DNA of 35,327 nt from Candidatus Woesearchaeota archaeon (GCA_014874255.1 JACWAN010000011.1:1-35327), one strand, 5' to 3'; shown: positions 9,026 to 17,709, counted from the first letter of the stretch. The notes: generated from the letters alone by a model not told the origin. A program made the numbers and translations.

Positions 9026-9268
9026 GGATCGGTGTGCGACAGCACAGCCTCCCTCTTTTCTTGCTCATACTCTCGAACGATGCGCAGAACACCCCGTCGC
9101 TGCAGGATGTATGCTCCCCCAATTCTAAGTATGATTCCTGGGATTTACCCTATATAAACCTTTCGGTCAGAAGTGTGCCGTTTCCGTATACTTGGAGGAG
9201 GAGAATGTGAGTTTTCCACCAAAAAAATAGTTGGACAATTTTCACTGTCCAGGAACGAGCATATACCC

Positions 9269-9577
9269 CTAGTTCCGCGGAATCTGGGCGCAGGAATAAT
9301 GGGTCGCGACCGTGCCGCCGGCGCACTGCGCCTCGCACGCGTTCGGGAAGGTCATGTAGATGTTGTCCACCTTTGCGCAGACGGGCGCGAAGCCGGCGCA
9401 GCTGCTGCAGTCCGTCGCTGCGGCAGACGCGGCTGCCGGACCCGCCACCACGTTGCCGGTGGGGCTCGCGACAGTCGCGAGCGCGTCCTGGCTGGACGCG
9501 AAATCGTACCGCGAGAAGAGGCCGATGACGCCGACCAGCGCCACGATCAGGACGATGCCGAGTATCGCGCGTTCCAT
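9269..9577 (-). CDS. Membrane-anchored or secreted Kazal-like cysteine-rich protein
   Basis: N-terminal TM helix; CSSCAGFAPVCAKVDNIYMTFPNACEAQCAGGTVATHYSC follows the Kazal pattern C..PVC....TF.NAC.A.CAG......C; TATA tttatataa at ~9614. Confidence 0.65.
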   Translation of the reverse strand: MERAILGIVLIVALVGVIGLFSRYDFASSQDALATVASPTGNVVAGPAAASAAATDCSSCAGFAPVCAKVDNIYMTFPNACEAQCAGGTVATHYSCAQIPRN

Positions 9578-9702
9578 GCAACCACACTCCCTGCATAAGT
9601 TCAGGGACGGCATTTATATAAATCTTTGGGTGGCCGAATAGGAATATTTATAAACCTCCGACGGCGAGGAAGAACCATCACGGTTCGGCAGGTGAGACGA
9701 AC

Positions 9703-10239
9703 ATGAGACGAATTGACAAGCGCGCTTCTCTGGAGATTGGTGTCAACACAATCGTGATTCTCGTGATTGCGATGATGCTCCTCGGCCTCGGGATAGGGTT
9801 CATCCGCGGCCTCTTCAACAAGGCGAACCAGCTGCCCGGTCTCATCGACACGAGCCAATGGCAGAACCCGCCGACCGCATCCACGCCCATTGTCCTGACG
9901 CCGAGCAGCTTGTCGGTGAAGGGCGGCGACTCGTCGAACCTCGTCGTGGGCATCTACAATAAGGAAGCGAGCTCCGGCTCCCTGCAGTTCATTGTCGACA
10001 TCACGGGGTGCACGGGGGGAGTCTTCCCATCGGTGAAGACCCAACCCGCGAGCATCGCCGCGGGCGACAGCGTCGGCATCCCGATTATCGTCACCGCGGT
10101 CAATTCGACCCAAAGCGGGAAGCCGAAGATACTCCCCGACCAGTACATCTGCACGATAGAGGCGAACGCGACATCTCTCGTCGCTGGCGCCCCGCCGGTG
10201 AGTTACCAGACGCAGTTCATGATGACCGTGACGGGCTGA
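9703..10239 (+). CDS. Pilin/archaellin-like membrane protein
   Basis: Short basic N-terminus, then ASLEIGVNTIVILVIAMMLLGLGIGFIRGLF and an extracellular-type beta domain. Confidence 0.6.
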   Translation: MRRIDKRASLEIGVNTIVILVIAMMLLGLGIGFIRGLFNKANQLPGLIDTSQWQNPPTASTPIVLTPSSLSVKGGDSSNLVVGIYNKEASSGSLQFIVDITGCTGGVFPSVKTQPASIAAGDSVGIPIIVTAVNSTQSGKPKILPDQYICTIEANATSLVAGAPPVSYQTQFMMTVTG

Positions 10240-10246
10240 GAGGTGA

Positions 10247-10483
10247 ATGACGATGGCGAAGATCAAGCGGCACTTGACGCGGCAGGAGGAGTTCGACATC
10301 CTCAAGCTGATCCTGGACAAGTTCCTCTGGCTCGGCGTGGGCATCATGGCGTACGGGTTCTACCGCATGGTGACCCTGAGCAGCGAGCTCTGGTACGGCC
10401 TCGCGGTGATGCTCGGCGGCGCAGTCCTCCTCCTCATCTTCATGAGCGTGCTGGTGCGCGAGTACCACTTCATGAAGGACTGA
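10247..10483 (+). CDS. Small two-TM membrane protein
   Basis: 78 aa with two hydrophobic segments; sits between two pilin-like genes on the same strand. Start may be 10253. Confidence 0.65.
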   Translation: MTMAKIKRHLTRQEEFDILKLILDKFLWLGVGIMAYGFYRMVTLSSELWYGLAVMLGGAVLLLIFMSVLVREYHFMKD

Positions 10484-10526
10484 GAGAAGGGAGAAACATC
10501 TTTTCTTCTCGCTCTCAGGAACATAG

Positions 10527-11105
10527 GTGAAGATGACGATGCGGACAGGACGGCGCGGCATGGAGCTGGCGGTCAACACGCTCGTCGTCATCATCCTCGG
10601 CATTGTCATCGTGGGCGGCGGCATCCTCCTCATCTCGAAGATCGTGGTCAAGGCCTCGAGCGTCGTCCCCGAGGTGAACGACCAGACGCAGCAGGCACTC
10701 TTCAACGTCCTGCTCAACTCGAAGCAGCGGATTGCGGCGCTCAACAACGTCCAGACTGTGGCACGGAACAGCTACGCACAGTTCGCCATCGCGTTCCAGA
10801 ACCAGCAGGCGGGCCAGGAATCGATCTTCACCGTGGCGGTGGACGCCACACCGGAATCCTACCCGAACACCGCGCTGAACAACGCAGACTGTGGGGGAAG
10901 CCCGCAGAACTGCCCGAACGCGACCGCGCTCCCCGGCCCGTACAAGCTGCCACGGTACGGCTCGCAGGCGTTCCCCATCCTCGTCAAGGTGCCCCGAACC
11001 GCGGCCACGGGCGAGTACACGTTCAGCGTCGAGGTCTACAATTCCACGACGCAGGATACCAAGCACCTCTATGCCCGCACCAAGATCAGCGTCGACGTCG
11101 ACTGA
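10527..11105 (+). CDS. Pilin/archaellin-like membrane protein
   Basis: RRGMELAVNTLVVIILGIVIVGGGILLISKIV, architecture as in 9703-10239. Start may be internal. Confidence 0.6.
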   Translation: MKMTMRTGRRGMELAVNTLVVIILGIVIVGGGILLISKIVVKASSVVPEVNDQTQQALFNVLLNSKQRIAALNNVQTVARNSYAQFAIAFQNQQAGQESIFTVAVDATPESYPNTALNNADCGGSPQNCPNATALPGPYKLPRYGSQAFPILVKVPRTAATGEYTFSVEVYNSTTQDTKHLYARTKISVDVD

Positions 11106-11163
11106 ACAGCCGTCAGTCCTGAATGTGCTGGCTCGCGTAGTTGGGATTTTTCTAAGTAGACTT

Positions 11164-11232
11164 CCGTACGAGCCGGTGGCGGGGCCGCGGCCGGGTCATC
11201 CCCTGCGCGACGCGCAGCGCTGGCTCGTACGG
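11164..11232. repeat. Short intergenic structured element between convergent genes
   Basis: CCGTACGAGCC (11164-11174)/GGCTCGTACGG (11222-11232), perfect 11-bp terminal stem; core contains GGGTCATCCCC. Confidence 0.75.
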
Positions 11233-11282
11233 TCACGAATAACTGATAAGGATCGTCAACCGGGGAAAGAAGAAAGCGGGCC

Positions 11283-11930
11283 TCATAACCGCAGCAGCTC
11301 CTCGAGGGCCTCGTGCGGGTCTTTCGCTTTCGCGACGCCGCTCGCGAGGAGGACGCCTTTCGCGCCGAGCGCGAGCGCGATCCTCACATCCTCTGCGGTG
11401 TGGACGCCCGCGCCGACGAGGAGCGGCGCATCTATGAGCCTGACCGCGTCCTTGATCAGGGCGGGGTTCGCGGTGCTGACGCTCACCGTGCCGCCGATCA
11501 GTTCGGGGGGCTCGACGGCGACGAACTCCGGGGAGAGGTGAGCGAGCGCCGCGCCTTCTTCCACGGTCCGGGCGCAGAGCACGATCTTGAGGCCGGCCTC
11601 TTTCGCCTGGCGCACCGCTTCTTCGAGCTGCTTGCCCGGGAGCCGGTGCTCGGAGTGGTTGAGGAGCGTGCCGACGGCGCCTTCCGCCTCGACATCCTCG
11701 GGGAGGATGAAGCCGGTGTTCTGCCCCGGGTCGATGGGGTCGACGTGCTCCGCGTAGACAGGGATCGAGACTTTCGAGGCGACGCGGTAGATGTCCGCGG
11801 CCTGGACCGCGACGCGGATGTCGGCGTCGTGCTGCTTCGCCGCCCGCTCGCAGAGCTTCGCGAGGCGTTCCGCGTTCTCGCCCGTGGCTTGCGCGTACGT
11901 CTTGAAGTTGACGATGATGACCGGTTTCAT
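11283..11930 (-). CDS. tpiA: Triosephosphate isomerase, archaeal type
   Basis: MKPVIIVNFKTYAQATGENA, AEHVDPIDPGQNTG, LLNHSEHR, VAVEPPELIGG, LVGAGVHTAEDVRIALALGAKGVLLASGVAKAKDP. Confidence 0.95.
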   Translation of the reverse strand: MKPVIIVNFKTYAQATGENAERLAKLCERAAKQHDADIRVAVQAADIYRVASKVSIPVYAEHVDPIDPGQNTGFILPEDVEAEGAVGTLLNHSEHRLPGKQLEEAVRQAKEAGLKIVLCARTVEEGAALAHLSPEFVAVEPPELIGGTVSVSTANPALIKDAVRLIDAPLLVGAGVHTAEDVRIALALGAKGVLLASGVAKAKDPHEALEELLRL

Positions 11931-12070
11931 GCGCGCCCTCTTTCTTCCACTCCCAGTCACGTCCCGATATAAAGGTTTTGCTGATAAATCAATAGTGGTG
12001 GGTCTCAGGAGCGGTTTAGTTAATAGTAATCGATTAGTTAGCAGTAATTATTAGTAGTGATGTAATCGTT

Positions 12071-12135
12071 ATCAGTAAAAGTTATTAGTAAAAGTTATCA
12101 GTAAACGTCATTAGTAATTGATATTGGTAATTATG
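12071..12135. repeat. Degenerate 13-bp tandem repeat, AT-rich
   Basis: ATCAGTAAAAGTT / ATTAGTAAAAGTT / ATCAGTAAACGTC / ATTAGTAATTGAT / ATTGGTAATTATG in exact 13-bp register, with similar sequence on the left side. Confidence 0.7.
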
Positions 12136-12157
12136 AGTGATTCTAGTCATCGGGATT

Positions 12158-13000
12158 CTAGTTCCGACGTTTCTTCTTTTCCGCACGCTTCTTGCCTGGC
12201 CAGTACAGCCAAGCGAGCGCAGCCGCGCCGATGACGGCCATCGCGAGGCTGAGCCATTGGCCCGCCTGGATCCCTGTCGCGTGGACGATCCACTGCGCCG
12301 CGGGCGTCGGGTCGGGCTCACGGTAGAAGTCAGTGAGGAAGCGCCCGAGGCCGTAGAGGAGGACGAAGAGCCAGAGCACCGTTCCTTCGCGGAGCCGTTT
12401 CCGCCAGTAATCGATGTAGGCGAGCGGCGCGAGGATGAGGAAGAGGAGGAGCTGGTGACCGGCCTCATAGAACTGGCTCGGGTGGCGGCAGCCCTGGATG
12501 GCAGGGTTGTTGGGGTAGTTGATGCACCACGGCACCGAGGTCACCGTTCCTGGCAGTTCGCCGTTGACGAAGTTCGCGATGCGCCCGAAGACGAGCATCA
12601 GGCTGAGCGGCGCCATGAGGAGGTCGCCGAGCGCAAGGAAGCGCACCTTCTTCCGCCGGCAGAATATCCAAGCGCCCAGGGCAGCGCCGACGAAGCCGCC
12701 GTGGAACGACATGCCGCCCTCCCAGAGCGCGACGATCTTCCACGGCGCTGCTGCGAAATAGGCGGGGTTGTAGACGAGCGCGTACGTCAGCCGCGCGCCC
12801 ACCAATGTGCCGAGGATGAGCCAGACGACGAGCTCCTCCGCACCCTCAATGTCGAGGTTCTCGACGACGCCGCGCTTCGCCCAGCGGACGAGCAGCCAGT
12901 ACGCGAGCAGGAAGCCGGCGACGTAGACGAGGCTGTACCACCGCAGCGCGAACGGCCCGAGCTGGACGATGACCGGGCTGAGATCGTAGGTGAAGGGCAT
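12158..13000 (-). CDS. lgt: Prolipoprotein diacylglyceryl transferase (Lgt)
   Basis: LRWYSLVYVAGFLLAYWLL, WEGGMSFHGGFVGAALGAW, FGRIANFVNGELPGTVT, HPSQFYEAGHQLLLF: Lgt signature regions in a multi-TM protein. Confidence 0.93.
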   Translation of the reverse strand: MPFTYDLSPVIVQLGPFALRWYSLVYVAGFLLAYWLLVRWAKRGVVENLDIEGAEELVVWLILGTLVGARLTYALVYNPAYFAAAPWKIVALWEGGMSFHGGFVGAALGAWIFCRRKKVRFLALGDLLMAPLSLMLVFGRIANFVNGELPGTVTSVPWCINYPNNPAIQGCRHPSQFYEAGHQLLLFLILAPLAYIDYWRKRLREGTVLWLFVLLYGLGRFLTDFYREPDPTPAAQWIVHATGIQAGQWLSLAMAVIGAAALAWLYWPGKKRAEKKKRRN

Positions 13001-13037
13001 GGGTGCAGAAGAAAGAGTCCTCTTAAAAAAGTTACTC

Positions 13038-13163
13038 GTGCCGCCACGTCCTGCTCACGTATCGCTGTCGGAACGGAAGGGACTCGTCCCCGTAGGGGGC
13101 AACCCCCGACTCGTCCTCCGATGTTCTTGTCGCTACGTTCACCCGTAAGGACGGAGGCGGCAC
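13038..13163. repeat. Intergenic structured element, type I core
   Basis: GTGCCGCC-A-CGTCCT (13038-13052) pairs with AGGACG-GA-GGCGGCAC (13148-13163); core CCCCGTAGGGGGCAACCCCC (13088-13107); ACTCGT occurs at both edges (13034-13039, 13162-13167). Confidence 0.75.
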
Positions 13164-13170
13164 TCGTTGT

Positions 13171-13485
13171 TCAGCCGAAGTGCCTCTTGATCTCCTGCTC
13201 GAACATCTCCTTCGGGTACGCGCCGCTGAACCGGCCGACCTCCTTGCCGTCCTTCAGGAAGACGGCGGTCGGGATGCCGCGGATGCCGTACTGCATGGCG
13301 AGCATGCCGTTCGCGGGCTCCTCGGTGTTCACCTTGCCGAAGACGATGTCGGGGTGCGCCTTCGAGCTCTCCTCGAAGATCGGGCCGAACATCCTGCACG
13401 GGGCGCACCACGGCGCCCAGAAGTCCAGGATCGCCTTGCCTTTTTTCGCTTCGTTGAAATTCGTCGGTGTCAAGTGGATGACCAT
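13171..13485 (-). CDS. Thioredoxin
   Basis: ILDFWAPWCAPCRMFGPIFEE, GIRGIPTAVFLKDGKEVGRFSG. Confidence 0.93.
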   Translation of the reverse strand: MVIHLTPTNFNEAKKGKAILDFWAPWCAPCRMFGPIFEESSKAHPDIVFGKVNTEEPANGMLAMQYGIRGIPTAVFLKDGKEVGRFSGAYPKEMFEQEIKRHFG

Positions 13486-13581
13486 GTCGATTCACCTCGG
13501 ATAGTCCTTGGATGCTCCTTGAAAAAAACGGGTTGTTTAAAAGGGTTATGTGCGAGTGTAAAGAGGTGCACCTTCCGCGCA

Positions 13582-14853
13582 CTACTTCAGCTTCGCGATC
13601 GCTTCCTCGACGGTGAGCAGCGATTCCTCGCCGCTCGTCATGTCCTTGAGCTTCACCTTGCCCTCAGCCAGCTCTTTCTTGCCGACGATCAGCGCGTACG
13701 GGATGCCGTAGCTGTTCGCGTAGTCCAGGTTCTTCGAGATCGAGCGGCCGTTCAGGTCCATGTCGACGGGGATGGACGCCTGCCGCAGCAGTTCGGCGAC
13801 GGCGAACCCTTCCTTGGAAGCCTTGATCGGGATGACGTACGCTTTCGCGAGGGTGCGCCGTTCCGTCGGATTCTTCTCCTTCAAGGCGTCCATGATCGGC
13901 TCCAACCCGAAACTGAACCCGACCGCGGGGTAGGCCAGCTTGTTGTCGAGCAAGCCGGCGATCAACGTGTCGTACCGGCCGCCGCCGCAGACGGACGACG
14001 TCACGTTGCTCTCCGGGACGAACCCCTCGAAGACCGTGCCGGTGTAGTAGGCGAGGCCGCGCGCCAGGCTCGGGTCGAAGACGACGTTCTCCGCGTCGGC
14101 GAGATAGTCGAGGAGCTCGGCCATCTCCTTCGTGCCAGGGGTCTCGCCCAGGTACTTCTTGATCGCATCGAGTTTTTCAGTATCGGGGTCATTATTTGTA
14201 CTGATGGTGATGATGAAGTCGACGGCATCCTCAGGGATGTTCTTCTCCGCGAGCTCCTTCTTCACGTCGGCGAGGCCGACCTTCTTGAGCTTGTCGAGGA
14301 CGAGCATCGCCTCGACCGCCCGCTCCTTCGGGACGCCGCCTTTCTCGAGCAACTCGTCGAGGAGCTTCCGGTTGTTGACGCTGATCCGGACGGGGAGATC
14401 AAGCTGTTTGAAGCCGGCGAGCGCCATCCGGACGCATTCCGCGTCGGCGAGCATGGAGGCGGAGCCGACGACGTCCGCGTCGCACTGGTAGAACTCGCGG
14501 TAGCGGCCGAGCTTGATCGGGCCGTCGCGGTAGACGCGGCCGATCGCGTACCGCTTGAACGGCTGCTTGAGCTGCGGGTTCATCCCGACGAACCGGGCGA
14601 ACGGCACGGTGAGGTCGTACCGGAGCGCCAATTCCCGGCTGCCCTGGTCGGTGAAGCGGAACGTCTCTTTCAGGATTTCCGCGCCGCCGGCGTACTTCGC
14701 CGAGAGGACGTCGAGCCGCTCGAACGTCGGCGTCTCCAGCGGGTTGAAGCCGTACCGCTCGAAGACGGCCTGCAACGTAGCTATGAGCCTGTTGCGGAGG
14801 ATCATCTCCTCCGGCGGGAAGTCCCGCACCCCCTTGGGCAGTTGGAGTTCCAT
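13582..14853 (-). CDS. hisS: Histidyl-tRNA synthetase
   Basis: LPKGVRDFPPEEM, RYDLTVPFARFVG, GRYREFYQCDADVVG, ARGLAYYTGTVFE, SVCGGGRYDTLIAGL; TATA-like CTATAAAA (minus) at 14878-14885. Confidence 0.96.
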   Translation of the reverse strand: MELQLPKGVRDFPPEEMILRNRLIATLQAVFERYGFNPLETPTFERLDVLSAKYAGGAEILKETFRFTDQGSRELALRYDLTVPFARFVGMNPQLKQPFKRYAIGRVYRDGPIKLGRYREFYQCDADVVGSASMLADAECVRMALAGFKQLDLPVRISVNNRKLLDELLEKGGVPKERAVEAMLVLDKLKKVGLADVKKELAEKNIPEDAVDFIITISTNNDPDTEKLDAIKKYLGETPGTKEMAELLDYLADAENVVFDPSLARGLAYYTGTVFEGFVPESNVTSSVCGGGRYDTLIAGLLDNKLAYPAVGFSFGLEPIMDALKEKNPTERRTLAKAYVIPIKASKEGFAVAELLRQASIPVDMDLNGRSISKNLDYANSYGIPYALIVGKKELAEGKVKLKDMTSGEESLLTVEEAIAKLK

Positions 14854-14894
14854 GATGGTTCACCTGTGACGGGCTGTTTTTATAGTTAGTGTCT

Positions 14895-15020
14895 TTTTGT
14901 TTAGCATCTTCGAAATCCTCGCCGTTATCCCGTGGGCGCGGCGTCCCCGGATGGGGCGACCCCCCGCACGCGCGGGCTGCGGCGTTCGCGGGGATTTCGA
15001 CTTGAGGATGCTAAACAAAA
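14895..15020. repeat. Intergenic structured element, type I core, between tRNA-His and hisS
   Basis: TTTTGTTTAGCATC (14895-14908)/GATGCTAAACAAAA (15007-15020), perfect 14 bp; CGAAATCC (14911-14918)/GGATTTCG (14992-14999); core CCCCGGATGGGGCGACCCCCC from 14945. Confidence 0.8.
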
Positions 15021-15043
15021 GCGTTGAGGCTGATGAAGACGAG

Positions 15044-15116
15044 GGCCGCGGGCGAGAGTCGGACTCGCGTCTGGAGATCCACAGTCTCCCATCCTAACCG
15101 TTGGACGACCGCAGCC
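15044..15116 (-). tRNA. tRNA-His (anticodon GTG), G-1 encoded, CCA not encoded
   Basis: Minus strand GGCTGCGGTCGTCCAACGGTTAGGATGGGAGACTGTGGATCTCCAGACGCGAGTCCGACTCTCGCCCGCGGCC folds to a cloverleaf: acceptor GCTGCGG/CCGCGGC, anticodon stem GGAGA/TCTCC with loop CTGTGGA, T stem GCGAG/CTCGC. Confidence 0.95.
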
Positions 15117-15313
15117 ATTGCGTATGAGCGTGCCGATGATGGCCTAAAGAGAGAAGGTGAGCGCGACGAGAAACGGACTGCGACGTAGTCGGAAGGGGCC
15201 TACCGATGATGAAGGCAACCAACTCGCGTCATGATGGCACCGAGAGACCAAGGAGTGTTTATAAACATTACTGTCGTGGAAGGAAAAATCTTCCGGGCAC
15301 AGGGGCGAAAGGC

Positions 15314-15796
15314 TCACAAATCGAGAGAGACGTTCTCGAGCACTCGCGCGCGAGCGGCAGGCTTGAGCAGAGAGGTCCCTTCAAGGTACTCGGGCTCAGG
15401 ACCCTCATACGCGCTCGCACAGCGTTTCGCAAGGGACGCGACGCAGCGACGACAGTAGATGCCGCCGAAGCCGACGGTGCAGTCCTCGATCGTCCGATCC
15501 GTCCCGGCCGCGAAGAGATCGATGAGCGAAAGGAGTTCCTCAGGCACGAAGTACTCCTCGTCCGAGAGGCAGTTCCAGGAATCGGTCAAGGCCCCGAAGC
15601 GTTCCTTAACCCCGGTTTCAGATGTGTATGGAATCGCGACCACAGGCAGGTCTTTCTCGAGGAAATAGAGGGTCGCCGTGTTCAGCCGTTCGAGGAGCCC
15701 CTTGTCGAAGTGCTGCGGATAGTCGGGATGCACCAGGACGAGGCCATCCAGACCTTCGAGCTCTTTCCTGACTGCGTGCTCAATCAGTTCGTCCAT
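15314..15796 (-). CDS. Hypothetical protein (160 aa)
   Basis: MDELIEHAVRKELEGLDGLVLVHPDYPQHFDKGLLERLNTATLYFLEKDLPVVAIPYTSE...; intact ORF with CRRC motif. Confidence 0.7.
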   Translation of the reverse strand: MDELIEHAVRKELEGLDGLVLVHPDYPQHFDKGLLERLNTATLYFLEKDLPVVAIPYTSETGVKERFGALTDSWNCLSDEEYFVPEELLSLIDLFAAGTDRTIEDCTVGFGGIYCRRCVASLAKRCASAYEGPEPEYLEGTSLLKPAARARVLENVSLDL

Positions 15797-15867
15797 GAGA
15801 AAAGAGAAGAAAGAGACGGATATAAAAAGTTTCTCTATTATTACTATTTATATGTAGTTACAAATAA

Positions 15868-17709
15868 TCAGTAGTTGACCAGGACTTCCACGTCCTTGCC
15901 GAAGACCATCTTGAGGTCCTCGAAGATCGGCTCCTTGATGAACGCCTTGTGCGGAATCTTCAGGTTGGCGAGCGCCTTCTCGAGCTCTTCCAGCGACGAG
16001 CCGGTAATCCGGCCGAGGCCGCCGGTCGGCTTCAATTCGGCGCGCGTGATCTCCTTCTGCTCCGCATCCACGTCGTGGATGATGAACGCCTCCTTCTCGA
16101 GGAGGATGACCTCGCCGTACTTCTCGCCGTGCTTCACCCGGATCCTCGCCTTCTCCAGTTCGCGGCCGCGTTTCCGCTGGATGTGCTCGACCATGAAGCG
16201 GAGCAGCTCCCGGGCTTCCTTCTTGACGCGGTGCGCCTCAGCCATGGACAATTTGCCCTTGTCGTAGTCGCGCTTCGCCTTCTCCACCTCCTTGAGCACC
16301 CGCAAGTACTTCTCCGGGATGATGCCCGCGTGCACCACTTCCGTCTCGAAGAGGCGCACCATCGCCTCGTCAGAGACCTTCTCGATGCCCTCGAGCTTGA
16401 GGATGTCCCGCACCACGGTCACGGTCGATTCCCAGACCTGGACGACGTCCTCCTTCTCCTTGACTTCTTCGATCTGCTCGAAGAGCTTCGCCAGCCGCTT
16501 CAGGTACTTGTCCACGGAGCCGATGAGGTCGTCGAGCTCCACGCCCGTGACGTCCTTCTTGGTGAGGTGCTCCATGTCCTTCCGCACCTTGAGGATCTTC
16601 TCCAGGATCCTGACATACTCCTCCTCGAGGAGCTTCTCCTTCTTGACGAAGACGTCGCGCATCACTTCCGGCGTCTCCTTCGGCGTCGGCGGCGGCAGGC
16701 CGTAGAGCATGATGGCGGCTTGACTGGGGGTGAACGTCGCCCAGAACGTGTCCTCCATCGCGATCTCGTTCAGCTTGAACTTCATGCGCTGGAGCATCTG
16801 GTCGCCCGTGGACTTGTAGATGTCAATCGCTTCCGAGGACGGCTTCACTTTCCCCATCTTGAGGAGCTGCTTCCACGGCATGAAGATGCCGCGGTCGTAG
16901 AACGGGATGCCGTCGCGCAAGAAGGTGAAGATGATCGGGTTCGCTTCCTTGATGTTGTCCCAGAAGTCGGTGAGGATGTAGACCTGGATGTTCAGCTTGT
17001 TCTTGATCCCGGTCATGTTCCCCGCGTCGATGCCCATGCCGATGATGATTGCCCGTAATTTGTCCTTCAATTCGGCGCGCGTCATCTTCTTCACGTCCGT
17101 GTCGTCGATGACGATGAAGACGTCGATGTCGGATTCGGGAGTGGCGCGTCCCTGGACGAGGCTGCCCGCCAGCACGTACGAGACGATGTACTTCTCGAAC
17201 TTCTTCAGGACCATCGTCTTGTGGATCTCCGCTATCTTGACGGCCGCGAGCATGCCGCCGTCGTAGACCGGAGCGCTCATGGCGATCATCTGCAGCAAGT
17301 CATGCTTGCCGTCGTAGCACGCCTGCCACAATTCGCTCAGGAGCAGGACTTCCGGCTTGAGGTTCTTCTCCACCTCCTGCGCCTGCGCGTCGACCAATCC
17401 TTGCAGCTTCTGCTGGAGGTCGGCCTTCGCCATCTTCGTGCTGTCCGAGTCGTCCATCAGCACCAGGACGTTGATGTCCTCCTTGCGATCCTCCTCCTTC
17501 GCCGGCGGGAGGAGCGCGATGCCCATGGTGTAGTCCTCGAACTTGGCGCGCACCTTCTTCTCGAACTTCTCCAGGAGCGACTTGATCGCTTCCAGGCGTT
17601 TCCGCGCCTCGTCCGGGAGCTGCTGCTCGGCCGTGAGCTGCGCCTCGACGCCGGTCAGCTGATCAACGGGAGCGTCCTGAGAACCCTTCTTCGCCTCTTT
17701 CTTCGCCAA
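15868..17709 (-). CDS. Nucleotidyltransferase-domain protein (Pol-beta superfamily) with helical C-terminal region
   Basis: VLAGSLVQGRATPESDIDVFIVID (GSxxxGxxxxxSDIDV); preceding segment MGIALLPPAKEEDRKEDINVLVLMDDSD looks like a degenerate second copy. Confidence 0.8.
   Translation of the reverse strand: MAKKEAKKGSQDAPVDQLTGVEAQLTAEQQLPDEARKRLEAIKSLLEKFEKKVRAKFEDYTMGIALLPPAKEEDRKEDINVLVLMDDSDSTKMAKADLQQKLQGLVDAQAQEVEKNLKPEVLLLSELWQACYDGKHDLLQMIAMSAPVYDGGMLAAVKIAEIHKTMVLKKFEKYIVSYVLAGSLVQGRATPESDIDVFIVIDDTDVKKMTRAELKDKLRAIIIGMGIDAGNMTGIKNKLNIQVYILTDFWDNIKEANPIIFTFLRDGIPFYDRGIFMPWKQLLKMGKVKPSSEAIDIYKSTGDQMLQRMKFKLNEIAMEDTFWATFTPSQAAIMLYGLPPPTPKETPEVMRDVFVKKEKLLEEEYVRILEKILKVRKDMEHLTKKDVTGVELDDLIGSVDKYLKRLAKLFEQIEEVKEKEDVVQVWESTVTVVRDILKLEGIEKVSDEAMVRLFETEVVHAGIIPEKYLRVLKEVEKAKRDYDKGKLSMAEAHRVKKEARELLRFMVEHIQRKRGRELEKARIRVKHGEKYGEVILLEKEAFIIHDVDAEQKEITRAELKPTGGLGRITGSSLEELEKALANLKIPHKAFIKEPIFEDLKMVFGKDVEVLVNY

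Noticed and set aside
15120-15260. Possible C/D box sRNA (ATGATGA near 15206) and orphan TATA GTTTATAAACATTA at ~15256
   Set aside because: No paired C/D and C'/D' boxes with correct spacing found by eye; the TATA-like site has no supported gene.
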